This document shows, piece by piece, positions 47,991 through 60,300 of a DNA stretch of 64,000 nucleotides. Positions within the stretch are counted from its first letter, which is position 1. Each line of letters begins with the position of its first letter. Source of the stretch: Enoplolaimus lenunculus (Eukaryota > Nematoda > Enoplea > Enoplida > Thoracostomopsidae); assembly GCA_030248215.1 (NCBI GenBank), contig JASANG010003549.1, positions 18,525 through 82,524 on the forward strand, in the 5' to 3' direction. The position numbers and the translations under genes are program-made. The notes below the pieces were generated by a model. It searched no databases and had not been told where the DNA came from. It saw only the letters and a list, made by a program, of their open reading frames with translations.

Positions 47991-48189
47991 CACTGTAAAA
48001 ATGCGGAGTTAAATTGACTCTCTGGGAAATAGGTTTTTCCTGACTACACAAACCGAGTCAAATTCGACTCACTGAGCGAATCAGTGAATCGAATTTGACT
48101 CTCAGGCGGAGTCAAATTTTGACTCAGTTTGTGTAGTCAGGAAAAGCCCATTTCCCAAGAGTCGATTTGACTCCCCATTTTTTGCTGTG
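47991..48189. mobile_element. Near-complete palindromic foldback element
   Basis: 199 bp, almost all of it inverted: left CACTGTAAAAATGCGGAGTT, right end complementary to CACAGCAAAAAATGGGGAG. The arms of about 80 bp contain AAATTGACTC and TTCCTGACTACACAAAC. The DNA can fold into one long hairpin. No coding content. Confidence 0.85.
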
Positions 48190-48379
48190 TACGTTTCACA
48201 GCTACTGCATTTGTTTCAGGATTTTGACTGCGATTATGCCAGTAAAAGCAATAAAATAGTTTCAGAAGTGTGTCATAGAAGAAATTCATTTTCACTGGCA
48301 TCCAAATTTAGCCAAACCTGAAACAGAATGAAAAATCCTGTTCCTACAGTGTTTTGACTGTTTACGTTAGGTCCTACAA

Positions 48380-48581
48380 TCAATCTGTGCAGATACAGAA
48401 GGCCTTTCTAAGGGCAACCAAATCTGCAAACAAACGGTTGTGTGACAAAACGATTTCAGCTGTGTGGGGATTAATCGCCTGAGGAAGAAATGCTCGCGTA
48501 AGATACCGGCGTTTAACGAATCTCCAACGGAATAATCCTTCAAAATTAGTTTGCTCAACAATAATTCCAATACCTTTAACT
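48380..48581 (-). CDS. Unassigned exon-like ORF
   Basis: On the minus strand an acceptor-like AAAATATAG is followed by 66 codons to a TGA, with words KGIGIIVEQTNFEGLFRWRF, FLPQAINPHTAEIVLSHNRL and FADLVALRKAFC. The composition looks like real protein, and the middle faintly recalls the N-terminal part of mitochondrial ribosomal protein L9, but not enough to name it. No upstream exon was found. It may be a last exon of a small gene or chance. Confidence 0.25.
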
Positions 48582-48896
48582 CTATATTTTACGCAATACC
48601 AAAACTTGAACAAAAATATAAGAGAAAATAACGTTTGTCGGTACATTCCAGGCTCTATACAATACGTACTCTGTCGCAGTTGCATTTTCATTTCTGCACG
48701 CCAAAAATTTAGTTTTATATACTCTAATAAAGCTTGCCTAAAATGTAACAGTCTATTACATCCCACGACACCAAAGTACTCCGATTTCCATACATTATTA
48801 AATGAAAAGTACCTGAAAAATACATTATTTGATGCACACAGCGGAACCACATTTTTGCAAACTGTTACACTTTTATAACTGCATTTGCGTTTCGAA

Positions 48897-48902
48897 TTTA
48901 TT
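48897..48902 (-). terminator. RPL36: Poly(A) signal of RPL36
   Basis: AATAAA on the minus strand, about 55 bp after the RPL36 stop codon, a normal distance for a short 3' UTR. Confidence 0.6.
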
Positions 48903-48955
48903 TTTGAACCGGCTTCGGCAACAACTTAAATAAAAAAATATATCCATTCACAAAT

Positions 48956-49792
48956 TTACTGTTTTTGTGCTTTTCGCATCTGCGACAGTACATGCATCAT
49001 TTCATCGCGTTTCTTCTTCCCACGATTATGATTTCCAATGCGGCGTTTAATAAATTTCAACGCTTTTTTATCTTTTGAAATCCTCAACAATTCAAGTGCG
49101 CGACGCTCGTATGGAGCAAATCCAGCAACTTCACGCACGATATCGCGAACAAACCTGACGTGTTTGTGGACTTTCTGCAATTATATCCGTCACAATAAAA
49201 TGCCTCTATAATTACGAGCTGCCAGCTAAGCCTAAAACCAAACAGCGTAAGTCTAAACCATCAAGCCTTAGTCGTACGAAAACTGAGCATCTCTCAGTAA
49301 GTCTGCCCAACCGTCTCCCTATGAGTAGGCTTTATACTAAACATGACCCAATCTACGCAAACATTGACCGGGCTTCTGAAATCTGACGTAAGTGTTATGT
49401 TTTAGTCGCCAATTTAAGTAAATATTTCACCAGAACCAAAACATACTGAACAGCAATCATTCTGCTGCGACAATATTCATGTTTTAGGCCAGCTATTTGT
49501 TTACCCAGTCATTCATTTTTTGCACACAAATTCAAAATGACGTCAATCGAAACGTAACTAGACTGCGATTCTACAGCTAGCAGATTCTCCGTCAGGTAGT
49601 CTTTTGCTAATGCCCTCATATTAGTTGCACGCTGGGGGTTTGTGAATAACACCCACTTCAATCAAACACTTTCCCGTTCCAAGATGGACTCAAACTCACT
49701 CCTTTCGACTTTGACGGCCGCGGCTTTCGTTTATTTTCTGTAACTTTGTGGCCTTTGTTCAAGCCAACTGCTAGCTGATATCGTATAGCCAT
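48956..49792 (-). CDS. RPL36: 60S ribosomal protein L36 (eL36)
   Basis: A structural protein of the large cytosolic ribosomal subunit. Two coding exons on the minus strand, 49792-49700 and 49174-48956, join in phase 0 (donor GTGAGT, acceptor TTGCAG) to give 103 residues, against 105 in human. Exon 1 starts at ATG 49,792 and reads [20 protein letters not shown], then [11 protein letters not shown]. Exon 2 carries the conserved core [39 protein letters not shown] and the basic tail MRKAQKQ. The protein is complete and intact. The small first exon is easy to miss because it is only 31 codons. Confidence 0.96.
49200..49690. other. RPL36: RPL36 intron
   Basis: 525 bp between the two RPL36 exons (49,175-49,699). 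Apart from TTAGTC/TAAGCC-type words near 49,230-49,270 I see nothing in it; no snoRNA boxes could be paired with confidence. Confidence 0.5.
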
Positions 49793-49964
49793 TACACTTT
49801 TAAGCTGTTACACGCGTCTGAAACTAATAAGCACAAAAAGAATTTCTGATTTTCCGATCGTTTTTCCACTACGAAAAATCAATTCCGTCACTTAATGCAA
49901 CCCTAAAGACGTTGCCGGCTGCTATAGGATCGCTGAAGAGCGCTAATCCGCTATTTAAAAGAAA

Positions 49965-50173
49965 GTTTAACCCTTTCTCACATGAATATTATCTATTTCC
50001 CCTGAGACCTACTTTGATGCTAGGATTCGAACTCCAGTGACTGGAGTGGGAGGCGTATACCATCACCACTCAGCTATAGGAGCTTGACGCTCGAGCCCGA
50101 GGGGGCTCTCAATCCTAGCATAAAAGTAGGTCTCAGGGGAAATAGAAAATTTTCATGTGAGAAAGGGTTAAAC
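49965..50173. mobile_element. Foldback element with an internal tRNA-like core
   Basis: 209 bp. Inverted arms of about 60 bp (left GTTTAACCCTTTCTCACATG and CCCCTGAGACCTAC; right ends GAGAAAGGGTTAAAC) flank a core that on the minus strand reads as a tRNA-like unit: A box TATAGCTGAGTGGTGATGG, B box GAGTTCGAATCCTAG. The tRNA-like core reaches into the inverted arm at its 3' end. A related incomplete copy sits at 40,689-40,828. It is either a SINE trapped in a MITE or a MITE with its own Pol III promoter. Confidence 0.8.
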
Positions 50174-50960
50174 ACGGCGAGATATATACTATTTAACGTA
50201 TATACACTGCGCTGAATTGCCTACAGGAAACTGAATGGAAGAAGGGGCTATAGATAGTAAACTGGCACACATAAATAATACATATATACACGTATATATC
50301 TCTCCCACATTGCAGGTATTGGCTGAAATCAACTATCTCTTTTACTACACAATTTCGCATCACCTCCGGCTCCGGCAAGTTTCGTTGATCTCCGGCTCCG
50401 GAACTCTTCACCTCCGGTTGCACCCTGATACATAGCATAACCGCAAGTGGCGCTAATCATCACGTCACCGGAACATTAATCTAACAGCTCGTTCAAAATA
50501 ATCATTAGAAGACAAAACGCATTGAAAAACAATTTAATTCAAATACATCCATAAGTTCACATGCGAAACATTGGTCAACATGAATCAGAAATCTTTTTGC
50601 AACAACATCATCGTTTTGAACGTTCCATAATATTAGTTTGACCTGGAGAAAACTATTACCATAAACAAAACTAGTTAACAATTTTGGTCTATATAGAAGA
50701 AGGGTAGTCCGTTCTTCTGCGGCCTGTAGCAGAGTAAGCGTAAGCTTTAGGCTTAGCAATAGATGTGATGCGTAGGCATATGATTTACTACTGTTACGGC
50801 TTTTTCTATACACTGGCCAAAATTTTGAATATTGCTATTTTTTTACATCCAAAGTAAAATTTATGCCAGAAAGCAACAAAACATCAAACGGCACTAAAAA
50901 TTCTAAAAGACAACATTGTAGAGATTTGTTATTCAAATCACCCAACTTTTACCTCACGAA
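50174..50960. other. Intergenic DNA between RPL36 and PUF60
   Basis: Starts with about 90 bp shared with 40,882-40,976 (TATTTAACGTATATACACTG). Then comes a solitary CCTCCGGCTCCGG/GTTGCACCCTG end (50,350-50,428) and a TTAGG-bearing stretch at about 50,720-50,815 (GTAAGCTTTAGGCTTAGC). No gene is seen. Confidence 0.5.
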
Positions 50961-50964
50961 ACAC

Positions 50965-51136
50965 GGCCCATGTATAGAACAGGGCCGGATTGTTTTCCAG
51001 AGGTGCTGTACAGAGTCAGTTTAAGCTCTGGACTATATTTTTTAATTAGGCTTAGGCTTAGGAATACGCTTATCCTTACGCTTAGGCTTAGGAATATGCT
51101 TATACTACTGTTCCGACCCTGTTCTATACATGGGCC
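50965..51136. mobile_element. hAT-like MITE carrying TTAGGC words, with 8-bp target duplication
   Basis: 172 bp flanked by perfect CGAAACAC duplications (50,957-50,964 and 51,137-51,144). Ends GGCCCATGTATAGAACAGGG and CCCTGTTCTATACATGGGCC are exact inverted copies over 20 bp. The interior holds two units with TTAGGCTTAGGAATA and CTTATCCTTACGC. It is the best-preserved member of the family that includes the 37-bp array at 28,262. Confidence 0.88.
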
Positions 51137-51390
51137 CGAAACACTTGCAATGCAGCAGAACGCCGACCAAGCTCCGTATAGTTTCAGGCAAGACCCAGTG
51201 CATGAAAATGCGTCCTGATTCTCTGATGCATTGCATATTAGCGTTCTGCGCTTCAAAATGCCTCTACAAGCGCTGAGTATTTTCATCTTTGCGAAGCTTT
51301 GCAATTCGTTGGTTTAAAAATCTGAAACAAATCTGGTGATGGATGCTATAAACATTTGAGAATAAAGAATGGGAATGACTGTTTCCAGAT

Positions 51391-54300
51391 TCAAGCTGAT
51401 AAATCATTCGCCAAATACAGCTGTTCATCATAGAGTTCAGCTTTGACTTGGCGATACGCGAAAAAACGACCGTCCATCACTTGTTTCGCGTTGTCTGCTT
51501 CTGAAATATACAAAACCTTTTAGACAGCTATACACTTAGCTTGCATTCTCAAATAATTTGCAGCACCTACTGCCGGTAATAAATTTTACACAGCTACACA
51601 ATAACGGTTGCAAAACCGTTCGCCACAATAGTTCGCTATACCGTTTGGAAAATCCGAAACAGAAATCATTTTGAAAGGGCTTGATCCTAAGCCGACGGTG
51701 ATGTTTTTAACAATACCATCAACCAGGATTGGTTTATTCCGGAAAAACTGAATCGACTGAAAACGGGTTTTTCCGTTTTTCGGAAAAACGGAACATTTGA
51801 ATGCTTGGGTTGGCCACCTGAAATTGAGTTCATTTGGTTTGTCTCCGATTCTTTCGAATGTTACCATTCCCTCGAACTGTATATACATGAGTCGTTTTAC
51901 GTTCCAAGAAGAAAGAAGCACATTAAAATATACTTACGCTGAATCGTACAAACTTCAGCCCATTTACTTTTAGTGGTGCTCCACTTTCAAACGCGAAATG
52001 TTTTGAAACACAATAGAAATTGTATTGCAGGGACCATAATAATTTTTCAGAAATACTTTCTGAGGCGGAAAATTGAGAAATCTTATAATTTTATCACAAA
52101 AAAATTTCCTAAAGTGAAAAATGCATTTCACCAAAAATTTCATTTTAATCTTATTTTTTGCTCTATTATTTGTGAAATAACCTTAGTCGAACATAGGTAT
52201 TTATTTTATTTGTTGTGTTTTAGATTTTCATCATCGACTGAAGTGAAATCCACCATCAATGGCTTATATTCGGAGTACAAGTGGCTTTCAAAAGAGATTC
52301 CTAAAAATTAGCAAAGTTAAGAAAACGGCCAAATTATAATACCGGAACCGGAATTCCGGTTGCACTCTGGTTGTAAGGTAAGTACCTTACCATTTTATGA
52401 CGAAAGAATTTCTGACGGGGGTGTACGCCCGCCCGCCCCCTCTGGATCCGCTAGTATCCTCCTTCTCACCAGACCGAAATAAACTAGGTTTAAATTTTAG
52501 ACTAATTTTTTGCTTGGACTTAGGCTTTTAGATTTGTGTTTATTACGATGAGGAGATTGGAACATAATACCGATTTGGCTCCTCATAACCTCCCCTGATA
52601 AATTTCAATTAAATTTCTATTTTTTAAGACTTGAATACCTCCACTTTTTGTGGTCTTATATGGACTACAGCGGAGCGGAACTAAAAATGTATTTACAACA
52701 GTTCAGAATCTTTATTTATTATGTATATTACTGTATAAAAGCGACGCGCTGAGTCCTCATAACCTCCCGTGATAATTTCAATTAAATTTCAATTTTGACT
52801 TGAATATATACTTTCACTTTTTGTGATTAATGGACTACTGCGGAACCGAAAGTGTATCTATTTTCTTCTTTTATGTATAATTGTGTAAAAGCGAAGCGCT
52901 GAGTTGAATTGCGACATTTTTAGCGTTGGATGACTGATTTAGCGCACCTACTTTACTATTAATTTTGTGATACAGGAAGAAACTTTTTATGTAACAGTCA
53001 AAATGAGAAGAAAGTCGCAACGTGGGTGTTTGAATTCGAAAGTTATCACCTGGTTCCGTCATGGGAAATTCAAATGTGCCGTTTACAAATTGCCAGGTTT
53101 GCACGCTGGCCTTTTACAAATTAGCATAATACTCAGTAAGGTTTGGCGTCTTAATAAATCAAGAGCGATCAGAATTTAAAATGACGCCCAGTATGTAATC
53201 TCGCGACGCGACTTGGTATATGTATTATTTAAGTCGGTTTTGTTTCTTGTAAAGGTAATAAATTTAGTATTTGACGGTGCGTATTCGATGCAAATTTTGC
53301 ACTGTTCTATAAACTAATTATTTTGGCAAGCTTTAAAATGTTTTTTTAAACAATCATGGAATTATGCAGAATTGTAGTTCAATATTTTAACTCACGATTG
53401 AATACAGAATTGTTTTCGTCAGCTGCAGCTACTTAAATGGTGAAACAATGCAATCATTCTAAAAAATTATTTACACAATAGCATTTCGGATATCCGGATA
53501 TACATTTCGTTTCGGATACATACAGGATATCTGGATATTCGGTGCCCATCTACAACCGTCAATTTGAGTGCAGTGTATAATTCAAACTTTGTGACAAAAA
53601 CAATTTTCGAATATTTGGGTCTCAAAACCACAACGTTTGTTTGTTCCCACGTTTTGCAAATGCAAAACGGGTACGTATGTACTTCTTGGTGGCTACCCCA
53701 TTTAGTTCGAGACCAGACCAAACTAACCTGAAGGGAGCGAAAACTTGACAAATATCTTCACAATCACTGGCGCATCATCTGCAGTGCCGTGTTTTTCTTG
53801 GTAAATGACCACTTGTTCAACTTCACCAAATTTACTGCATTCTTCAACAATTTCCGGCTCTAAATATTCGTCAACGTCTTCGATGCCGACCATATTGCGC
53901 AACAGTAGCACTGATGACTGAAACGAAACTACGCGATCTACTGTTTACACATGTACATTGAAACTGCATCTAAACTGTTGTAACAGTTTCTTTCAGTTGA
54001 CAGGCGATAAGCTACATAAAGTTAACAGTGATGGGCTATAAAAACTAAATTATGTGCGAAATAATAGAGTGCAACATTAATCAAAAGACATCGCACCATC
54101 CTGTATTTCGCACTTCAACAATATACTGTAACCCCGGTAAATGTTAGAATAGCATACAACCGAAACATGCTATCTAAGGTAAGTTCGGGTCAAGGTTTAG
54201 CTGTTTTGTTTGTTGCAATTCTATACAATGATTCCTGCTACGTTTCACCTGAGTATGGCCAAAGTTTAAACTGGAACTAACAACGCTTACTTTAACATTC

Positions 54301-57300
54301 TTACCTCTACACGCCGCATCAATTTATGCATGAGTATATTTCGAGCTTCGTTGCCTTTAATTTTCATATCTTCTTGGGCAGCAATCGTTTGAGTCGCTTC
54401 TGCTTCTATCAGTTGCCTTTGTTTTTCACTTAGTGTTGAATTTTGAAGGATTTTGTGTGCTAAAACAAAAACATCAAACATGAATTTTTTTAGCCCGGTA
54501 ACGCATCGGGCCAATGATTTTTCATCTAGGATTTTTGACCATTTTTAAATTCAAGCATACAATTTACCCCGACAAGTTTCTTTCGATCCATAGTAAACGC
54601 GTGATCAAAATGTAAAATTAAAATTTCAAAAAACAAAGCAAGGTCCATTCCTAGATTTTCTACACACCTTTATCCCCAACTTACTTACATTATAGATTAG
54701 ACCAGATTAGAATTAGAATAAAGAGCTTTACCCAATCATAGTGTACTACCGAGGCCGCCGCGCCAACTTACCGATCGCATCTGTACTTCTCAATTGCTCG
54801 GGCATAATTGACGTCTGTTTCAGTGCAAGTTCAACACTGTTCAGTTCTTGCTTTGAGCCCTTTTGCTGGGGCGCAGTGTTTGAATTGAGTCCACTAGGAG
54901 TAACCGCTGTCCTTGACGGCAGAGTAAACGATGGTACACCGCTTGAGCTCGATTCGTTTGCTCCTGAGTTCATTCCAAGGGCACTTACATCAGCTGTGCC
55001 ATGCATCATCTGCAAATTAGGAGAGCTTTGAACTACAGTGAGATGTACCGTTTGATGCGTTGCTGGCTGTAGTGCCACTGATGTTATCGCTAAACTTGAA
55101 GTAATGCTTTGTTGGTCGTTGTTCACCCCTGGTGATCCTGCAGTAAACAAATAAATCAATGAATAAAATGAAACAGTAAATAAATAAAGAAACAAAAACT
55201 CATCATATTACAAAAACTAATATATAATTATCGGAAAAGAATAACAATAACAGTTCTTGTTGAACGATGCTTATTTCGCTAAAACTAAGTCCAAATACTC
55301 AATATATTTCAAAAAATCAAACAATTTCAAACCAGAAGCAACAATCAATTTAATTATATACTTTGATTTTAAATGCAAAACAATTAAAACTTTTTAAACA
55401 GTTTATCCTAAACTATATGTACTTGTCGCGCTTAAACCATTATCTTTTAAACACCAAAACATAGGGTGGCGTTTTATTTGTAGTCGGGCGCATTCAATAA
55501 CGTATGTCGCAGTAAGTCACTGAACAGCTCGCGTACAATACCACACGAGAGCGGTCGGTAACGCACAGCGCCGGAAGACATTAAACATTCCTAAAAGTAC
55601 CTATTAGTGCGAATCATATTCATTACTTACCTACATTACCCGTCGTTGACATACCGACAGGGGGAGTACCAGCACGCGCCACCCCAGAAGTCGAAAACCG
55701 ACTACGAGGTTTGCCGTTACCATTCTCATTTGACGCTTCTCCAAAGCTTCCATTGTTCCCTGTCGGTGGGCTACTTGTCCACGATACAGTAGCCGGACTC
55801 CCAGCAACAGAGTGCCGTGTCGAAGACAACTGAGGCATAACTACTTGAGGCTGGGCTTGAGGTATCAAAGACACACCTGTAGTAGCTATCACTTGCGGTA
55901 TAGCCACACCAGGTGGCGGTACATATACGGACCCAGGACCACACGATGGGGTAGCAGTTGCAATTCCTGGTGGTGGAAGTACAGTGCCACCTGCGTCACT
56001 TACGTAAACCTTCGGTGCTGAAGATAGTCTGCCCCCGCCACCTCCGCTACTAACAATAGGAGTAACTGGCATTTGCTAAAAATAAACTAACATCGTCAAA
56101 CGAGAATAAATTTTGTCTTCAGAACCATATAAATCCTTTCACAAAAATTTTACTGCGGATGCGGTGGGGTTCGTATCAACAGCATACAGATTACCGATCC
56201 ACTGCTTTAACAACTGAGAGCTACGCAGCCATGCTAACTTTTCCCTACAATGGCTCTATATACGTACCGTAAGTAAAAAATGCAGTAAAGCGCAGCTGCA
56301 AGTGAGAAATTATTTAGCTACAAATTGTTTGCCAAATGCTCTTATTAAACACAATACCTTGTTTACAAGTGCCTGGAAGCACCTTTCCGCTGCTGCTTAT
56401 AGTTGCAAATGGTACTTTGTTAAAAATGACATAAACATTCATTCATTCACCTGCGTTAATCGTTCAAACGGATGCATTGGAGATCCAGGTTGCCCAGGAG
56501 AGCCAGGAAATGGCATTGGGCCAGCAGTTAAGCCTTTCGTTGCGGTAACATTCGGAGCTGCTGCACACATATTTGGTGGTGTCACTGCCTGTAAAATATA
56601 GATAGAGACATACATATCAATTTACAGCGCTGTTTGTTGTGTATTCAATACAAGTCAGCATTGAAACAAATTTTTTGTTTCAAAAGCGGTTTCGTTTCAT
56701 AATGCTTAGAAATCATTGAACTGACAATAATTGATTCCTGAAGCGATGGCGCAAACAAACGCTAAAAATGTTTAAACAAACACACAAACAAATTGCTAAT
56801 GTTAGGTGCCATGCAGTATTCGACCGTAACACAACTTCCACAGTATCATATTCACACCGGGTAACTATTCAGGGGGTATTGTAAAGAACACTGAAATTGT
56901 TTTGGCTTCAGCGCTCACTGTTCAAGATACTGAGGCCAAAAAGGTTCAGCGTCCAGGATATTAGAACCAAAAATCTTCATTGTTCTTTACATTACCTCCA
57001 TGACAGTTAATCGGTGAACACACAATATAGTGAAAGTTGTATAAGTCTGCTGTTTACTGACTGTTTACAGAACTCAAATTTACCTGTCCAACCCGCAGCG
57101 TCTGTCCACCCAATTCGAACATATTCATTCCCGTAATCGCTTCTTGTGCAGACTGAGCGTCGGCAAATTCTACAAAACCATAACCTCTGAAATAGCAACA
57201 CAAACTATAAACGTTGCCACTACCCTACCTACTTACACACAAACATAAGTTTTCTGGTTTGCTGTTAATAACGTAAACATTAATTTATTATAAGCATGTA

Positions 57301-60300
57301 ATCTCATCTGTAGGCAGCGCCTACTGCCAGTAAGTGTGAGGTCTTGTAAAGCTGAAGTCAGTGTAGTTTTCCACAAGGCATTACTATTAACGTGACTATC
57401 AGTACGTATCTGGGTATAAAACGAAACCGGATTATATCGGAAACGGAAGTGCAAATTTTACAATTTATACCGGAATCGAAAGTAGAAATTTTGCGATTCC
57501 ACGAAATGCGACTTATAATGAAACAAGCCAGCATTAACGAAACCGCTACTGAGTGATTTGATTATTTAGACTATAACAAATGTCAAAAATCAGAAGTTGC
57601 TTTGAATCAGAATATTAACCGGAAATGGAATAGAAGTTCGCTTACACCATGACCAGGATTTAGAAAATTCTATGAGAAGAACCAGATGGAACTACCCTTT
57701 CGAAATTTCAGCGTATAGTAACAAACCTGATTTCTAAACGTACATTGCAAGCACTACAGACTTTGCCGTACCGCGCGTGCTGCGTAGTCTCTTTCAACCC
57801 AAATTAGCACAAACATGCAACAGCCGTGTGTTGTTTCGGTAAGCTTAAATACTACAAAAATTCGCTTCCCAGCCTATTGACTAAATCCACCGTACATACA
57901 CACAGTCTTAATTCAGCCAAGCTTATGCTAAGTATTTTGTATTCCAAAACATAACCCACCAACGCATAACCTAACCAGCCTATAGTTCTACTCGAATATC
58001 AATGTTCGTTCGTATACAAGCGTTGGTTAATTCTCACAAGCTTATAATTTTCATATCAAAATGCTCCAATCGTACAGCACTGCATAACGCAATTCTGCCA
58101 GACCTAAAACAACAATGCTTTCGAGACGAAAAACTGTGCTTAATGTTAGCACCTCTTTGACACCATACCTTATTTGAAAGGCGATGCATTAAATTCTGAA
58201 ACTTTCCTATGTCCAAAAAATCCGAATGTCAAAAACAAATTTTTCTGACTTACGATAATATTTTGCACTAGTACGAAGACCGATGCATGCTTGAAATATT
58301 TTCCAAAAAATTAGTAAATCCATTTTTGATAAACTTGTCCAGAGCATAGGAAACAGAAGTCATTAAAATCACTGGAATGGGGCGAATTTGTTCGAACTAA
58401 CCAACCCTCAAAGGCGCTTGTATTTTCAAAATTTTAAATGCTCAGCCTCCAAGATTATTCATCACCCTAATTCTAACTTGAACCTTTTACATATTGTTAT
58501 TATGTGCCCAAAAATTCAAAAACCACCACACTTCAAACTAAAATTTCTTCTTCTAGATCATTTTGCAACAATCCGTTTGAAACATACTTATGGGTTCCCA
58601 TTCGATTATCAAGAAGCGTAGCGCCTTTGGCCAAATTGCATGATTTGACCAGCCCAAATGCGCTAAACACCGTGCTCAACTCAGCTTCAGTGATGTCTTC
58701 ATGGACAGAACTCACAAACACACGATGATATTTTGCCGCTTCAGATTTAATGCTTTCGATCACTGGACTCATTTGTGGCATGTTCGATGGGCGACCAACC
58801 TGAAATATTACAAGAGCAAATTCATTGCTAACAAATGGGTTTATGGAATAAATACCTATGTACTTTAAAAGGAGCCAACTAGTCATGGGTTTTTTGGTGG
58901 GTGGGAGACGTCTTACATCGAAGTTCCTGACCACACTGACCATTTTGACCAGTGGACTCTTCTTCCCACCTTTTTTGACATCACCCCTGCAAACGCAAAA
59001 CATTTTAGATTTGTAAAATAGCATTTCGTTAATAGCATTGAAAAACATCAGCTCTATAGCTGATGAGAAATGACAAAAACTACGCTTTATACAGCGTTAC
59101 GACAAATCAAATAAGATGACAGACGGCATTTAAATCATTAAAAAGTATAGCCCCACCCTATTAGCCAGTGATAATTACACCTGCAATATGCTCGTACACT
59201 AAAATCAAGACACCTGGCATTAAATGAAAGAAATGAAATTTGATTTCAAATTCCATTTTCTGCAACGACATAAGGCTACCAAAGCAAAAAATACACACCT
59301 TAATATTCCGTCCACCTATAAATGCACCGTTCATTTGTGTGATAGCTAATTCTGATGATTCTGGTACATCAAATTCAACAAACGCAAAGCCCATGTGGCG
59401 CTGAAAATGATGCTCAAAAACAAAAATATATATGTAACAATAACATGCACATTTTAATAATCACATAGCTAATGCCAAAATGCTGTGTGATTAATTTTGC
59501 GATACATTCGACTAAAGATGTGCCGATTAATCGGCATCGGTAATAATACAAACTTTTCGTAAGTATCGGCATCGGCACAGCAAAGAATTGCCGATTCTTT
59601 ACCGATAACTTTTGCACATTACAGTCAGTTGGAATGCTATCAAGTTCATTTCCATGCGCATATCAGTGTGTCTGGTCAAGAAAACTGTTACGTATACCTC
59701 TTGCGTTTGTGCTCGAAAAAATTAACTGAAATAAACCAATATCATAATATCAAAATTTCTAAATAAGAATCGGCATCGGCAAAAATTTTGGTATCAGCAC
59801 ATCCTACAATCGACACATTCAAATAAGCATTTATGCACAACTTGAAATTTCCCACAATTACTTAAATTCTTAAATAAAACAGAACAAAATAAAAACTTGA
59901 AATAATACCAGGATGTGCAACGAAATCAACTCAAAATATATAGCCATACACAAAATCTAGTAAGGATATATCCATAAAATCGTAACAGTAGTTGACGATA
60001 ACATATCCTAATGAAAAATGTATCTAAGATCGAGTGCCCTAGCCGTTCGCTATAATGGAATAGCTAAAAGTACAAAATGCAAACAAATTCGTCTATTCTA
60101 CTCACTCCTGTTCCTGCATCCCACGACATATTGACAGATTTTATCGGACCGAAACACGAAAACGTAGTTCGAATAGTTTCTTCGCGCACATCATAATTAA
60201 TGCTTCCGATGTAGATTCTAAAATGTTGATGTTATTTAAGTTGCATCAAATTAAGTAATTATCATTGCTAGCAAAACTCAGCACTCTAAACTGCTTATAT

